The notes under the pieces were generated by a model. The model made no database searches, was not told the DNA's origin, and saw only the letters and a program-made list of their open reading frames with translations. Positions 16,102 to 23,425 of a DNA stretch of 64,000 nt are shown here, piece after piece. Position 1 is the stretch's first letter. The number at the start of each line of letters is the position of its first letter. The position numbers and the translations under genes were made by a program. This DNA comes from Chloroflexales bacterium ZM16-3 (GTDB lineage Bacteria > Chloroflexota > Chloroflexia > Chloroflexales > Chloroflexaceae). Location: assembly GCA_004138175.2 (NCBI GenBank), contig RYFE02000016.1, positions 1 through 64,000 of the forward strand. The letters run 5' to 3'.

Positions 16102-17517
16102 ATGAGCTGCGTTACTACTCAAGACCGCGCGGTGTCGATCAACCCGACCCGCTCATGCGCGCCGATCGGGGCGATGCTCGCCAACTATGGCATCCATGGC
16201 GCGATCACGATCAACCACGGCTCGCAGGGCTGCGCCACCTACCCGCGCCACCAGATGGCCCGCCACTTCCGCGAGCCGGTTGAGGTCGCCACCACCTCGC
16301 TGACCGAGAAGACCACGGTCTACGGAGGCAAGGGCAACCTGCTAGAGGCGCTGAAGAATATCTGGGAGCGCTTTCACCCGACCATGATCATGGTCTGCTC
16401 GACCTGTCTCTCAGAGACGATCGGCGACGATATCCCCGGCACGATCGACGAGTTCACCGACAATCACCCCGAGATCACCATCCCGATCATCTCGGTGAAG
16501 ACGCCCTCCTACATCGGCAACCACACCACCGGCTTCGATAACTTCCTCAAGGAGATCGCCAGCAACCTGCCCGACAAGCGCAAGAAGAAGGGCGAGACCA
16601 ACGGCAAGATCAACATCATCCCCGGCTGGGTCAACCCTGGCGACATCCGCGAGCTGAAGCACATTGTGCGCGAGATGGGCCTGCACGGGCTGTGGCTGAC
16701 CGACTACTCCGAGACGCTGGACGGCGGCTACTACGAGCCGCGCCCGCACTTCGCCCGTGGCGGCACCACGATTGAGGATCTGCGCAGCTCATCCAAGTCG
16801 CTGGCGACGATCGCCATCCAGCGCTACATCGGCGGCGAGGCGGCCCATATCTACGAGCGGCGCTACAACGTCCCGGCCCATGTGCTGACCATGCCGATTG
16901 GTCTGGCCAACACCGACGCCTTCGTCGATACGCTCACCGAGATCACCGACCACCAGGTTCCCGAGGCGCTGAATGTCGAGCGCGCGCGCCTGCTCGACGC
17001 CATGGTGGACACGCATATGTTCACCAGCGGCCTGCGCGTGGCCCTCTTCGGCGACCCCGACCTGCTGGAGGGTCTGGTGGGCCTGGTGGCCGAGATGGGC
17101 ATGACCCCGGCCTATGTGCTCACCTCCTCCGAGTCGAAGCCCTGGGCCGAGCGTATGGTCGAGCTGACCGAGGAGCTGGGCGTCGAGAGCGAGATCATCA
17201 TCAAGGGCGACCTGCACGAGCTGCACAAGCGGATCAAGGCCAAGCCGGTCGATCTGCTGATCGGCCACTCGAAGGGCAAGTTCATCGCCGACGACGAGAA
17301 GATCCCGCTGCTGCGCATGGGCTTCCCGGTCGAGGATCGCTTTGGCTACCACCGCCGCTCGATCGTGGGCTACAACGGCGCGATCTCGCTGGTGGACGAG
17401 ATCACCAACCTCCTCTTCGAGCGCAAGGCATCCTTGGTGGTGAGCAACACCATCGTTGAGCTGGGGGTTGAGGGGCCGACCAGCGCCCCGATCACCTTTA
17501 TGAACGGGAAGCACTGA
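16102..17517 (+). CDS. nifK: Nitrogenase MoFe protein beta chain
   Basis: A 471-residue partner of NifD that shares the P-cluster. The three cysteines are Cys19 (TRSCAPIGAML), Cys44 (GSQGCATYPRH) and Cys102 (CSTCLSETIGDD); the Ser-bearing loop TPSYIGNHTTGFDN is also present. Compared with Azotobacter NifK the long N-terminal extension before the first Cys is missing, so only 18 residues precede it, as in the short forms of several thermophiles and archaea. The nifD stop (TAA) and this ATG are directly adjacent, so translation is coupled; GAGG lies inside the end of nifD. No nifE or nifN follows. NifK rather than NifN is favoured because all three P-cluster cysteines are kept. Confidence 0.94.
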   Translation: MSCVTTQDRAVSINPTRSCAPIGAMLANYGIHGAITINHGSQGCATYPRHQMARHFREPVEVATTSLTEKTTVYGGKGNLLEALKNIWERFHPTMIMVCSTCLSETIGDDIPGTIDEFTDNHPEITIPIISVKTPSYIGNHTTGFDNFLKEIASNLPDKRKKKGETNGKINIIPGWVNPGDIRELKHIVREMGLHGLWLTDYSETLDGGYYEPRPHFARGGTTIEDLRSSSKSLATIAIQRYIGGEAAHIYERRYNVPAHVLTMPIGLANTDAFVDTLTEITDHQVPEALNVERARLLDAMVDTHMFTSGLRVALFGDPDLLEGLVGLVAEMGMTPAYVLTSSESKPWAERMVELTEELGVESEIIIKGDLHELHKRIKAKPVDLLIGHSKGKFIADDEKIPLLRMGFPVEDRFGYHRRSIVGYNGAISLVDEITNLLFERKASLVVSNTIVELGVEGPTSAPITFMNGKH

Positions 17518-17530
17518 GGCACTGAGGCAC

Positions 17531-17557
17531 GGTGTGGGCGGCTTTGCCGCCCACACC
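17531..17557 (+). terminator. Hairpin behind nifK
   Basis: GGTGTGGGCGGC and GCCGCCCACACC flank a 3-nt loop (TTT), 13 nt after the nifK stop. A partial copy follows at 17569-17588. It is probably a processing site or partial terminator, since two small genes follow in the same direction. Confidence 0.55.
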
Positions 17558-17615
17558 TAGCAAGAAGCTATGGGCGGCAAAGCCGCTCCTTCATCCCGAC
17601 AGGAGGTAACCAGCA

Positions 17616-17828
17616 ATGGACGACGCATACGGCTACGAGGAGCGGGTCGACGAGGGTGCCGAAGCGCAGCTCACGCCTAACGGCAACTACCTCTGTGTCC
17701 ATCACGAAGGGCAGCTGCGCTACTTCTACCGACGTGTGCCTGCGGACGCGGCGCGGCCTGCGCCGTATGGCTGCAAGGTCTACGCTGGAGAGCTGTATAG
17801 CCTGGCGTGGATCGAGGGTGAGGAGTAG
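17616..17828 (+). CDS. Small unknown protein downstream of nifK
   Basis: I do not recognise this 70-residue acidic protein. It starts MDDAYGYEERVDEG, has a central beta-like segment (NGNYLCVHHEGQLRYFYRRV) with one Cys and two adjacent His, then PYGCKVYAGELYSLAWIEGEE with a second Cys. There is no membrane helix. AGGAGGT stands 8 nt before the ATG, an excellent site, so the gene is probably real and well translated. It lies 98 nt after nifK in the same direction and 28 nt before another small gene. The position suggests a nitrogen-fixation role, for instance a small maturation or binding protein, but sequence does not match NifT, NifZ or NifW as I know them. Confidence 0.6.
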   Translation: MDDAYGYEERVDEGAEAQLTPNGNYLCVHHEGQLRYFYRRVPADAARPAPYGCKVYAGELYSLAWIEGEE

Positions 17829-17856
17829 GTAGCATACCGGAAATGAGGCAGCGGTG

Positions 17857-18123
17857 ATGATCAACCTAGAGCTGACTCCGATCACGCCGCGCAGGCGCGG
17901 CGCGCGGGCGCTCCCGGCGGCGGGCCAGCGGCTGCGGGTCGCCATGCGCAGCCAGATCGAGCTGTGGCAGGGCAACCAGCGCGTGATGTATTACGCGGGC
18001 GATGCCTACGAAGGCACGGTGGCGGCGGTTGATGATGATGGCCTGCTTGATCTGCTCACAGATGACGGCGAGCAGATGCGGATCTATGCCCACGATCCGG
18101 CATTTGAGCTTGAGTCATTATAG
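17857..18123 (+). CDS. Small unknown beta-rich protein in the nif region
   Basis: An unrecognised protein of 88 residues. After a basic start (TPITPRRRGARALPAAGQ) it looks like a small beta-barrel of SH3-like type: RLRVAMRSQIELWQGNQR, VMYYAGDAYEGTVAAVDDDG, LLDLLTDDGEQMRIYAHDP. Such barrels occur in small nitrogenase accessory proteins, but the likeness is only structural. The ATG at 17857 has GAGG 8 nt upstream; a GTG directly before it is an alternative. It is probably the last gene of the nif transcript, since an AT-rich segment and a strong hairpin follow at 18192-18224. Confidence 0.6.
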   Translation: MINLELTPITPRRRGARALPAAGQRLRVAMRSQIELWQGNQRVMYYAGDAYEGTVAAVDDDGLLDLLTDDGEQMRIYAHDPAFELESL

Positions 18124-18175
18124 CAATGTGATTATGTATATCTATATAGATATCAAATGACACTAAATATAGATC

Positions 18176-18189
18176 TTGATTTAGATCAC
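18176..18189. promoter_or_regulatory. FNR/CRP-like site
   Basis: TTGAT-TTAG-ATCAC matches the FNR consensus TTGAT-N4-ATCAA except for the last base. It lies just before a terminator and about 100 nt before the next promoter, so its role is uncertain and it may be chance in AT-rich DNA. Confidence 0.3.
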
Positions 18190-18191
18190 AA

Positions 18192-18224
18192 AATGCCTCC
18201 CGGTAAATACAACCGGGAGGCATT
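18192..18224 (+). terminator. Terminator of the nif transcript
   Basis: AATGCCTCCCGG and CCGGGAGGCATT form a perfect 12-bp stem with a 9-nt loop in otherwise AT-rich DNA. The T-run is weak (CATTATTTAC). Confidence 0.75.
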
Positions 18225-18273
18225 CATTATTTACAGATCTTATATATATTCCAAACAGGTCGTATTCTGGGTA

Positions 18274-18302
18274 TTGAAAAAGTCAAAAAGTCCAAATATA
18301 CT
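18274..18302 (+). promoter_or_regulatory. Promoter of the 98-residue repeat protein
   Basis: TTGAAA (18274-18279), a 17-nt spacer and TATACT (18297-18302) form a strong sigma-70-type promoter, giving a leader of about 130 nt. Confidence 0.65.
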
Positions 18303-18313
18303 AGGGGTGTGCT

Positions 18314-18328
18314 TGGATCATTGATCCA
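18314..18328. promoter_or_regulatory. Operator-like palindrome TGGATCA-T-TGATCCA
   Basis: A perfect 7+1+7 palindrome begins 12 nt after the -10 box, over the expected start of transcription. The position suits a repressor that blocks early elongation or open-complex formation. Confidence 0.5.
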
Positions 18329-18437
18329 TAATAAGCACGATAGCTTATCTGGTCTCTACTGGCCAAGCATGATCAGGAATGGCGCGGGGTGTGTCGCCTC
18401 ACGCACGAAGAATTTTTGATGCAGGAGAGGTGTGTCG

Positions 18438-18728
18438 ATGATGACAGCCGAGTATGGTTCAGCCGCAGGGGTTCTTGCTCAGGGCGATTCGTCGGTGTCG
18501 TTTGAGGATATGGGGGCCGATCTCCACGCGCTGTACAGCGGCAAGAATAGCACTATCACCCTCGATACCCTGGCCGTAGATCTCCAGGCTCTCTATGGGA
18601 GCACGGCGCTACCGATCAGCCAGAGCGATCTGCTGTCCGAGCTGCGCGAGCTGTACGGCGACGCCGAGGTTTCGTGGGCAGACTTCAGGACTGATTTCGA
18701 GGCGCTCTACACCAGCCACGCTGTGTAA
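18438..18728 (+). CDS. 98-residue-class acidic protein of four short repeats
   Basis: I do not recognise this protein (96 residues from the ATG at 18438). After about 20 residues it consists of four units of 18-20 residues with the pattern [IV]-[ST]-x2-[DT]-[LMF]-x2-[DE]-[LF]-x-[AE]-L-Y: VSFEDMGADLHALY, ITLDTLAVDLQALY, ISQSDLLSELRELY and VSWADFRTDFEALY. Each is probably one amphipathic helix, and the four could pack as a small bundle or bind a partner repeatedly. It is acidic, with no Cys and no membrane segment. AGGAGAGG lies 7 nt before the ATG. It has its own promoter with an operator-like palindrome and its own terminator, directly after the nif cluster. Confidence 0.65.
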   Translation: MMTAEYGSAAGVLAQGDSSVSFEDMGADLHALYSGKNSTITLDTLAVDLQALYGSTALPISQSDLLSELRELYGDAEVSWADFRTDFEALYTSHAV

Positions 18729-18759
18729 GATCGCTTCCCCATACAGCGCTTCATATCTA

Positions 18760-18798
18760 CGAAGGCCGGTCGTCAGTACACCTGACGACCGGCCTTCG
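18760..18798 (+). terminator. Terminator of the repeat-protein gene
   Basis: CGAAGGCCGGTCGTCAG and its exact reverse complement flank a 5-nt loop (TACAC). The 17-bp perfect stem lies 31 nt after the stop; no T-run follows. Confidence 0.75.
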
Positions 18799-18960
18799 CT
18801 GTTGTCCGGCAGAGGCAGGGCTTGCCCTTTGCCTCTTCCTTGTCCTTTATCGAATAAAAAACACTCGCTGTGGTATTATAATGTGCGTATATGCGTGTAC
18901 GGCGTAGCCGCAGCGCATGTTCCCCGGTGCATCATAGAGCGGCGGGAAGAGGGATTGAGC

Positions 18961-19032
18961 CAACGACCAACGACCAACGATCAATGACCAATCACGCCCT
19001 GTCGTTCGTCATTTGTCGTTCGTCGTTCGTTG
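18961..19032. repeat. Inverted heptamer array, sister of 9356-9426
   Basis: CAACGAC/CAACGAT units are followed by the same centre (CAATGACCAATCACGCC) as at 9356-9426, then GTCGTTC-type units in the inverted arm. Confidence 0.85.
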
Positions 19033-19082
19033 AATCCAAAGTGGCTCAAGCATTCTGCTCAGTGCGATAGGGGCGGTAACGA

Positions 19083-19610
19083 TTGATACAGCTCACAAAA
19101 AAGATCTGCCTGATCGGCGACTTTGCAGTGGGGAAGACAAGTCTGGTGCGCCGCTTCGTCGAGGGCCGCTTCAACGATAGCTACCTGAGCACACTTGGCG
19201 TGCGGGTGAGCCGTCGCGTGATAGAGATCGAGCGCGAATCACCGACACAGGTGACGCTAATGGTCTGGGATACCGCTGGTGGAGAGTCATTCGACAGCGT
19301 GACCAAGAGCTATTACCGAGGATCGGGTGGCGCGCTCCTTGTCTGCGACCTGACTCGGAGTGATACCCTAACCTCGTTGACGCGGTATGCCGAGGATTTT
19401 CGTGAGGTGAACCCCGGCGCGTCGCTTGTACTGATCGGCAATAAAGCCGATCTGGACGGTCAGCGCGTGATCTCCGACGAGCAGATCGCCGCCGCCGCCG
19501 ATGCCAATCAGGCAGCTTGGTTTGTGAGCAGCGCGAAGACTGGCGCACAGGTTGAGGATGCCTTTCTCTTTCTTGGTGCGGCTATTTGTAGTGTGAGGAG
19601 CAACCAGTGA
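19083..19610 (+). CDS. Rab/Ras-like small GTPase
   Basis: A 175-residue single-domain GTPase of the Ras superfamily. G1 is GDFAVGKTS (residues 12-20), a switch-I Thr is at 37 (YLSTLGV), G3 is WDTAGGES (62-69), G4 is NKAD (120-123) and G5 is SSAK (149-152). The Gln that Ras uses for hydrolysis (Q61) is Gly67 here, so turnover probably needs a partner. No lipid-anchor Cys ends the chain, although one Cys lies seven residues from the end. Translation starts at a TTG with AGGGG upstream; the KICLIGDFAVGKTSLVRRF start fits the family. The stop overlaps the next gene (GTGA). Similar GTPases occur in many bacteria next to LC7/OmpA-type proteins; a role in polarity or surface behaviour is inference. 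Confidence 0.88.
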   Translation: MIQLTKKICLIGDFAVGKTSLVRRFVEGRFNDSYLSTLGVRVSRRVIEIERESPTQVTLMVWDTAGGESFDSVTKSYYRGSGGALLVCDLTRSDTLTSLTRYAEDFREVNPGASLVLIGNKADLDGQRVISDEQIAAAADANQAAWFVSSAKTGAQVEDAFLFLGAAICSVRSNQ

Positions 19611-20347
19611 GCAACGAACATACCACAACACGATTGCCGCCTCCCTCCGACAGCGAGCCGAGAGCGGATGAACCGCGCCAGGAGGATATGGATCGTATCC
19701 GCGAGATCATCCTCGGCTCGGATCAGGCCCGCACCCGCCTGCGGCGCGCAGAGACGGATCGGCTGCGCGATATTCTCTTTGGCGCACAGATCGAGGACTA
19801 CGAGCGGCGATTCGCCGATATGCGGCGTGAGATCGACCGCGTCAGCAGCGACGTGCGCCAGGTGCAAGAACGCGCCGCCGAGTCTGAGAAGGGCTTGTTG
19901 CGCCGCTTTGAGCTGCTCGAACTTGAGCTTCGCCGGGTCTCCGATGAGATCCGCCGCGATCAGGAGCGCCAGCGTGGCCGTGATGCGCTCTTCCAGCAGC
20001 TCGGCAGCCAGGTGCGCCAGCACGAGGAGATGATCGTCACGACCGGCGGGAGCGTGCTTGATCTGAAGCGTGTCCAGACGAACCAGGATACAGATATTCG
20101 CGCCGCGAAGGCAGAGCTAATCGACACGCGCGACCAGCTCGCGCAGCGCACCCAGAGCCTGCGCCGCGAGATCCGCGAGAGTGAAGACACCCTACGGGCC
20201 GACTTGCACCGGATCGCCGACCGTCTGGAGGATCAGAAAACGGATCGCCGTGCGCTAGCGAGTATGCTGATCGAAATTGCCACCCGCCTGGAGACAGGCA
20301 ACACGGTCACGGATCTGCTTGAGGGCTTCTCTGGCGCAAAGGAATAG
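19607..20347 (+). CDS. Coiled-coil protein in the GTPase operon
   Basis: A 246-residue protein of unknown function, rich in Arg, Glu, Asp and Gln and almost devoid of aromatic residues. From about residue 25 to 225 heptad-like patterns run nearly without break (for example RRFADMRREIDRVSSDVRQV and DQLAQRTQSLRREIRESED), which points to a long coiled coil. It has no signal peptide, membrane helix or enzyme motif. The start is a GTG sharing four nucleotides with the GTPase stop, and the next gene follows after 6 nt, so these proteins are made together. The likely job is a cytoplasmic scaffold or effector linking the GTPase to its membrane partner; this is inferred from context only. Confidence 0.75.
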   Translation: MSNEHTTTRLPPPSDSEPRADEPRQEDMDRIREIILGSDQARTRLRRAETDRLRDILFGAQIEDYERRFADMRREIDRVSSDVRQVQERAAESEKGLLRRFELLELELRRVSDEIRRDQERQRGRDALFQQLGSQVRQHEEMIVTTGGSVLDLKRVQTNQDTDIRAAKAELIDTRDQLAQRTQSLRREIRESEDTLRADLHRIADRLEDQKTDRRALASMLIEIATRLETGNTVTDLLEGFSGAKE

Positions 20348-20353
20348 CCCGCT

Positions 20354-21712
20354 ATGGCTCAAGAGCGGGAGACTAGGCAGCAGATCGAGGAGTTGCGCCG
20401 GGTGCTGCTTAAGCCCGAGGCGCTGGTTGATCGGATTAGCCCGCTGATCGCCGATATCCTGACCGAGCATATTAACGAGTCTCGCGATGATATGGCTCGC
20501 GCGATCGCCCCGGTGATCGGCGAAGCGATCCGGCAGCAGGTCTACCAGGCTCGCGAAGATATTATCGACGCGCTCTACCCGGTGATCGGCCAGATGATCG
20601 CCCGCGCCGTAAGCGAGGCGGTGAGTAATTTCGCTCAGCAGATCGATAACCAGGTGCGCCAGGGCACACAGGTGATCTTTGACTCGCGCTACTGGCAGGC
20701 CCGCCTGCGCGGCGTGTCCACCCGCGAGTTCCAGATGCGTAACGCCCTGCCCTTCATCGTTAGTGAGATCTTTTTGATCCAGCGCGACTCGGGCCTGCTG
20801 ATCTGTCACTTCTCGGCTGAGGATGCGCGCCCCGACCGCGACCTGGTGAGCGGGATGCTTACCGCTATCCGCGACTTCGCCCGCGATGCGTTCGGTCGGG
20901 ACGAGAGCGGCGAGCTTGGCGAGATCGCCTATGAGTCGCGGCAGATTATGCTTGTGGCCGGCGGCGCGGCCTACCTGGCCGTTGTCGTTGAGGGTGTCTC
21001 TCCGCAAGGTTTCCGCGAGAAGATGCGCCAGACACTGGTGAAGATCCACGATAAGCGCTACGACGAACTGCGCGCCTTCGACGGCAGCAACCAGGCGCTC
21101 GTCGAAGATGCTGGCCGTATCCTCGCACATGATCTTATGCCGACGGCGTCCGCGCCCCCGCGCCAGACGAGTAAGGTTGGGCAGCAGATTATCATTGTCC
21201 TGATGGTGCTGCTAGCGCTCATTCCGCCGCTCTTCTGCGTCGGCTGGGCCTGGCGGGTCGAGTCCAACATGGGCGCGCTGATGGCAGCTCCGCCGACAGC
21301 CACTGCGACGAGCACGCCTACCAGCACGCCGACGGCCACAAATACGCCTACCAGCACGCCGACGGCCACAAATACGCCTACCAGCACGCCGACGGCCACA
21401 AATACGCCTACCAACACGCCGACGGCCACCAACACACCCACCGCGACCAGCACGCCCTCGCCCTTCATCGGCGTGATGATCGGCAATGTGTACCTCTATA
21501 GCACGCCCGATGAGTCGAGCACACGCAGCAGCATCGTCGCGCCGCTGGGCTCGCCGGTCGAGGTGCTAGCCCAGCTGGGCAGCTGGTATCGGGTACGGGT
21601 GCCTGTATCGAGCGGACAGACCGTGGAGCTGATCGGATGGGTGAATAAGCGTTTCGTCAGCCTGCTCCAGCCGATCCCAACGGATCGCATTACACCGACG
21701 GTAATACCATGA
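20354..21712 (+). CDS. Membrane protein: LC7/OmpA-associated module, TM, TP linker, SH3b
   Basis: A 452-residue protein. Residues 1-100 are helical (LKPEALVDRISPLIADIL, ALYPVIGQMIARAVSEAV). Residues 110-260 form a conserved cytoplasmic module (IVSEIFLIQRDSGLLICHFS, LVSGMLTAIRDFARDAFG, LAVVVEGVSPQGF) that I recall from uncharacterised bacterial OmpA-type proteins found with Rab-like GTPases; it looks like a Roadblock/longin-type fold. A membrane helix follows at about 278-299, then a Thr/Pro linker (314-368) coded by 30-nt tandem repeats, and an outside SH3b domain (MIGNVYLYSTPDES to ELIGWVNKRFVSLL). Here SH3b stands in place of OmpA, fitting a different envelope. The ATGA at 21709-21712 couples it to the kinase gene. 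Confidence 0.75.
   Translation: MAQERETRQQIEELRRVLLKPEALVDRISPLIADILTEHINESRDDMARAIAPVIGEAIRQQVYQAREDIIDALYPVIGQMIARAVSEAVSNFAQQIDNQVRQGTQVIFDSRYWQARLRGVSTREFQMRNALPFIVSEIFLIQRDSGLLICHFSAEDARPDRDLVSGMLTAIRDFARDAFGRDESGELGEIAYESRQIMLVAGGAAYLAVVVEGVSPQGFREKMRQTLVKIHDKRYDELRAFDGSNQALVEDAGRILAHDLMPTASAPPRQTSKVGQQIIIVLMVLLALIPPLFCVGWAWRVESNMGALMAAPPTATATSTPTSTPTATNTPTSTPTATNTPTSTPTATNTPTNTPTATNTPTATSTPSPFIGVMIGNVYLYSTPDESSTRSSIVAPLGSPVEVLAQLGSWYRVRVPVSSGQTVELIGWVNKRFVSLLQPIPTDRITPTVIP
21321..21440 (+). repeat. 30-nt tandem repeat coding for the Thr/Pro linker
   Basis: Three identical 30-nt units start at 21321, 21351 and 21381, and a fourth at 21411 has changes. Each encodes TSTPTATNTP or a close variant. 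Copy number is probably variable between strains. Confidence 0.92.
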
Positions 21713-23343
21713 GCTACATGATCGAGCAGCAGATCCTTGCGGCCAGCAAGATGGCCTACCTCGTGGTTGATCGCGATCTGGTGGTGTGTGGTACCAACGG
21801 TAACACCAGCGTGATCGATTATTTGGATGCAAGGGAAGGGCGGGCGCTGATTGACCTGCTGCCGGAGCTCTCTGGCAGCGAGGCGGCGCTTGACTCGATC
21901 ATGGTCGGCAACCTTGATCGTCTACACTTCGCCGATATCAACCGCGAGATCACCTCAGGCGACCTGCGCTACCTCGATCTGCTCACGCTTCCGCAGATCG
22001 ACGACAATGGCCGGATCATCGGCCTGATCCAGGTAATCACCGATGCCAGCGAGCGCGGGGCGGCCATGCAGGCTCGCGTGCAGCAGCGCAACGAGTACCG
22101 CCTGCTCAAAGAGCAGGTGGGCCAGCAGAATATCGATCTGGCTCGCAGGAACGCCGAGCTGCGCCGGGCAACCGAGCTGAAGGACGAGTTTCTGGCCGGG
22201 ATGAGTCACGAGGTGCGCACGCCGCTCACCGTCATCCTCGGGATGGCCGAGATCATCCGCGCCAAGATCTCTGGCCCGCTCACCGAGCAGCAGATCGAAA
22301 ATCTGAACGGAATCCAAGAGAGCGGGCGCCATCTGCTCTCTCTGATCAATGACTTCCTCGATATCGCAAAGATTGAGGCTGGCCAGTTTGAGCTCGACAC
22401 CGGCCCCGTCCTGGTACAGTCGCTCTGCGAATCTGCAGTACGCATGGTCAATGATATGGCCACCAGAAAGCGTATTCGGATCGAACTGAATCTAGCCCCC
22501 GATGTGGCCTTGATCAACGGCGATGATCGACGCCTGCGCCAGGCGCTGATTAACCTGCTCTCAAATGCGATTAAGTTCACCCCTGTCAGCGGGAAGGTGG
22601 GGCTAGACCTTCAGGGCGATGTCGCTGAAGGGGTCGCGCACTTTAGCGTATGGGACACGGGTGTCGGTATCGCCGCCGAAGATGCCCAGCGCCTGTTCCA
22701 GCCATTCGCGCAGATCGCCGGCGATCATCAGCAGGGTCAGCAGGGCAGCGGCCTGGGCCTTGCGCTGGTGGCACAGCTGGTCGAGAAGCACGGGGGCGGG
22801 GTCAGCCTTGAGAGCGAGGTGGGCAAGGGCAGCCGCTTCACGATGACGCTGCCGTGGAACCAGGCAGGAGAGCAGGCGCTACGCCTCCAGATGATGTCGC
22901 CGAAGAATGCGCGTGTGGTCGAGGTCGATAGCGCGGAGCCACTTGCGGAGCCGATCGGCGGCGGGCAGCCGCTGCTGCTGGTTGAGGACGACCCGATGAG
23001 CGCGGAGCTCCTCGCGGGCTACCTGCGACGCTGCGACTACCAGGTGACGCACGCAGGGTCGGCAGAGGAGGCGCTGGCATGTGTGCGCGAGCGTGTGCCA
23101 GATCTGGTGATCGCCGATGTGCGGATGCGCGGGATGGACGGCCTTGAGCTGACCCGGCGTCTGCGCGACGGGGTGGCGACGCGGGCGACGCCGATCATCG
23201 CGCTGACTGCGCTAGCGATGCCCGGCGACCGCGAGCGCTGCCTCGAAGCGGGTGCAAGCCGCTACCTCAGCAAGCCACTACCGCTGAGGCGGCTCGCCGA
23301 GGCTGTGGCCGACCTGCTGCGCACGCCAGGGGAGGCAGCGTAG
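21709..23343 (+). CDS. Hybrid histidine kinase, PAS-HisKA-HATPase-REC
   Basis: A 544-residue cytoplasmic sensor kinase. An N-terminal PAS-like domain (about 10-125) is followed by a short coiled coil, the phosphorylated His near residue 167 in GMSHEVRTPLTVILG, the ATPase boxes LRQALINLLSNAIKFT, WDTGVGIA and GSGLGLALV, and a C-terminal receiver with acidic pair LLLVEDDPM, phosphorylated Asp in VIADVRMRGMDG and Lys in YLSKPLPL. It has no membrane helix. Its start overlaps the stop of the SH3b membrane protein by four nt, so it belongs to the GTPase operon. It may sense the state of that complex and pass phosphate to an unlinked regulator. The domain call is firm, the signal unknown. Confidence 0.9.
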   Translation: MSYMIEQQILAASKMAYLVVDRDLVVCGTNGNTSVIDYLDAREGRALIDLLPELSGSEAALDSIMVGNLDRLHFADINREITSGDLRYLDLLTLPQIDDNGRIIGLIQVITDASERGAAMQARVQQRNEYRLLKEQVGQQNIDLARRNAELRRATELKDEFLAGMSHEVRTPLTVILGMAEIIRAKISGPLTEQQIENLNGIQESGRHLLSLINDFLDIAKIEAGQFELDTGPVLVQSLCESAVRMVNDMATRKRIRIELNLAPDVALINGDDRRLRQALINLLSNAIKFTPVSGKVGLDLQGDVAEGVAHFSVWDTGVGIAAEDAQRLFQPFAQIAGDHQQGQQGSGLGLALVAQLVEKHGGGVSLESEVGKGSRFTMTLPWNQAGEQALRLQMMSPKNARVVEVDSAEPLAEPIGGGQPLLLVEDDPMSAELLAGYLRRCDYQVTHAGSAEEALACVRERVPDLVIADVRMRGMDGLELTRRLRDGVATRATPIIALTALAMPGDRERCLEAGASRYLSKPLPLRRLAEAVADLLRTPGEAA

Positions 23344-23425
23344 GGCCAATACATCGGGCCAACCACGAATGTCACCACGAATGCACGAATAACGGAAGGA
23401 ACCCATGGCGCAAGGGTGTCGTCCG

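Larger units (their letters stand above)
18124..18437. other. AT-rich control region behind the nif cluster
   Basis: This stretch has no gene. It contains an FNR/CRP-like half-conserved site, a strong terminator hairpin, and the promoter and palindrome of the next gene, each listed separately. Confidence 0.75.
18729..19082. other. Gap with terminator and heptamer hairpin
   Basis: The region holds a terminator hairpin (18760-18798), about 160 nt where I see nothing convincing, and a long inverted heptamer array (18961-19032). No gene is evident. Confidence 0.65.

Noticed and set aside
18176-18189. FNR site as proven anaerobic control of the repeat-protein gene
   Set aside because: One mismatch to consensus, far from the promoter and in front of a terminator in AT-rich DNA; kept only as a weak feature.
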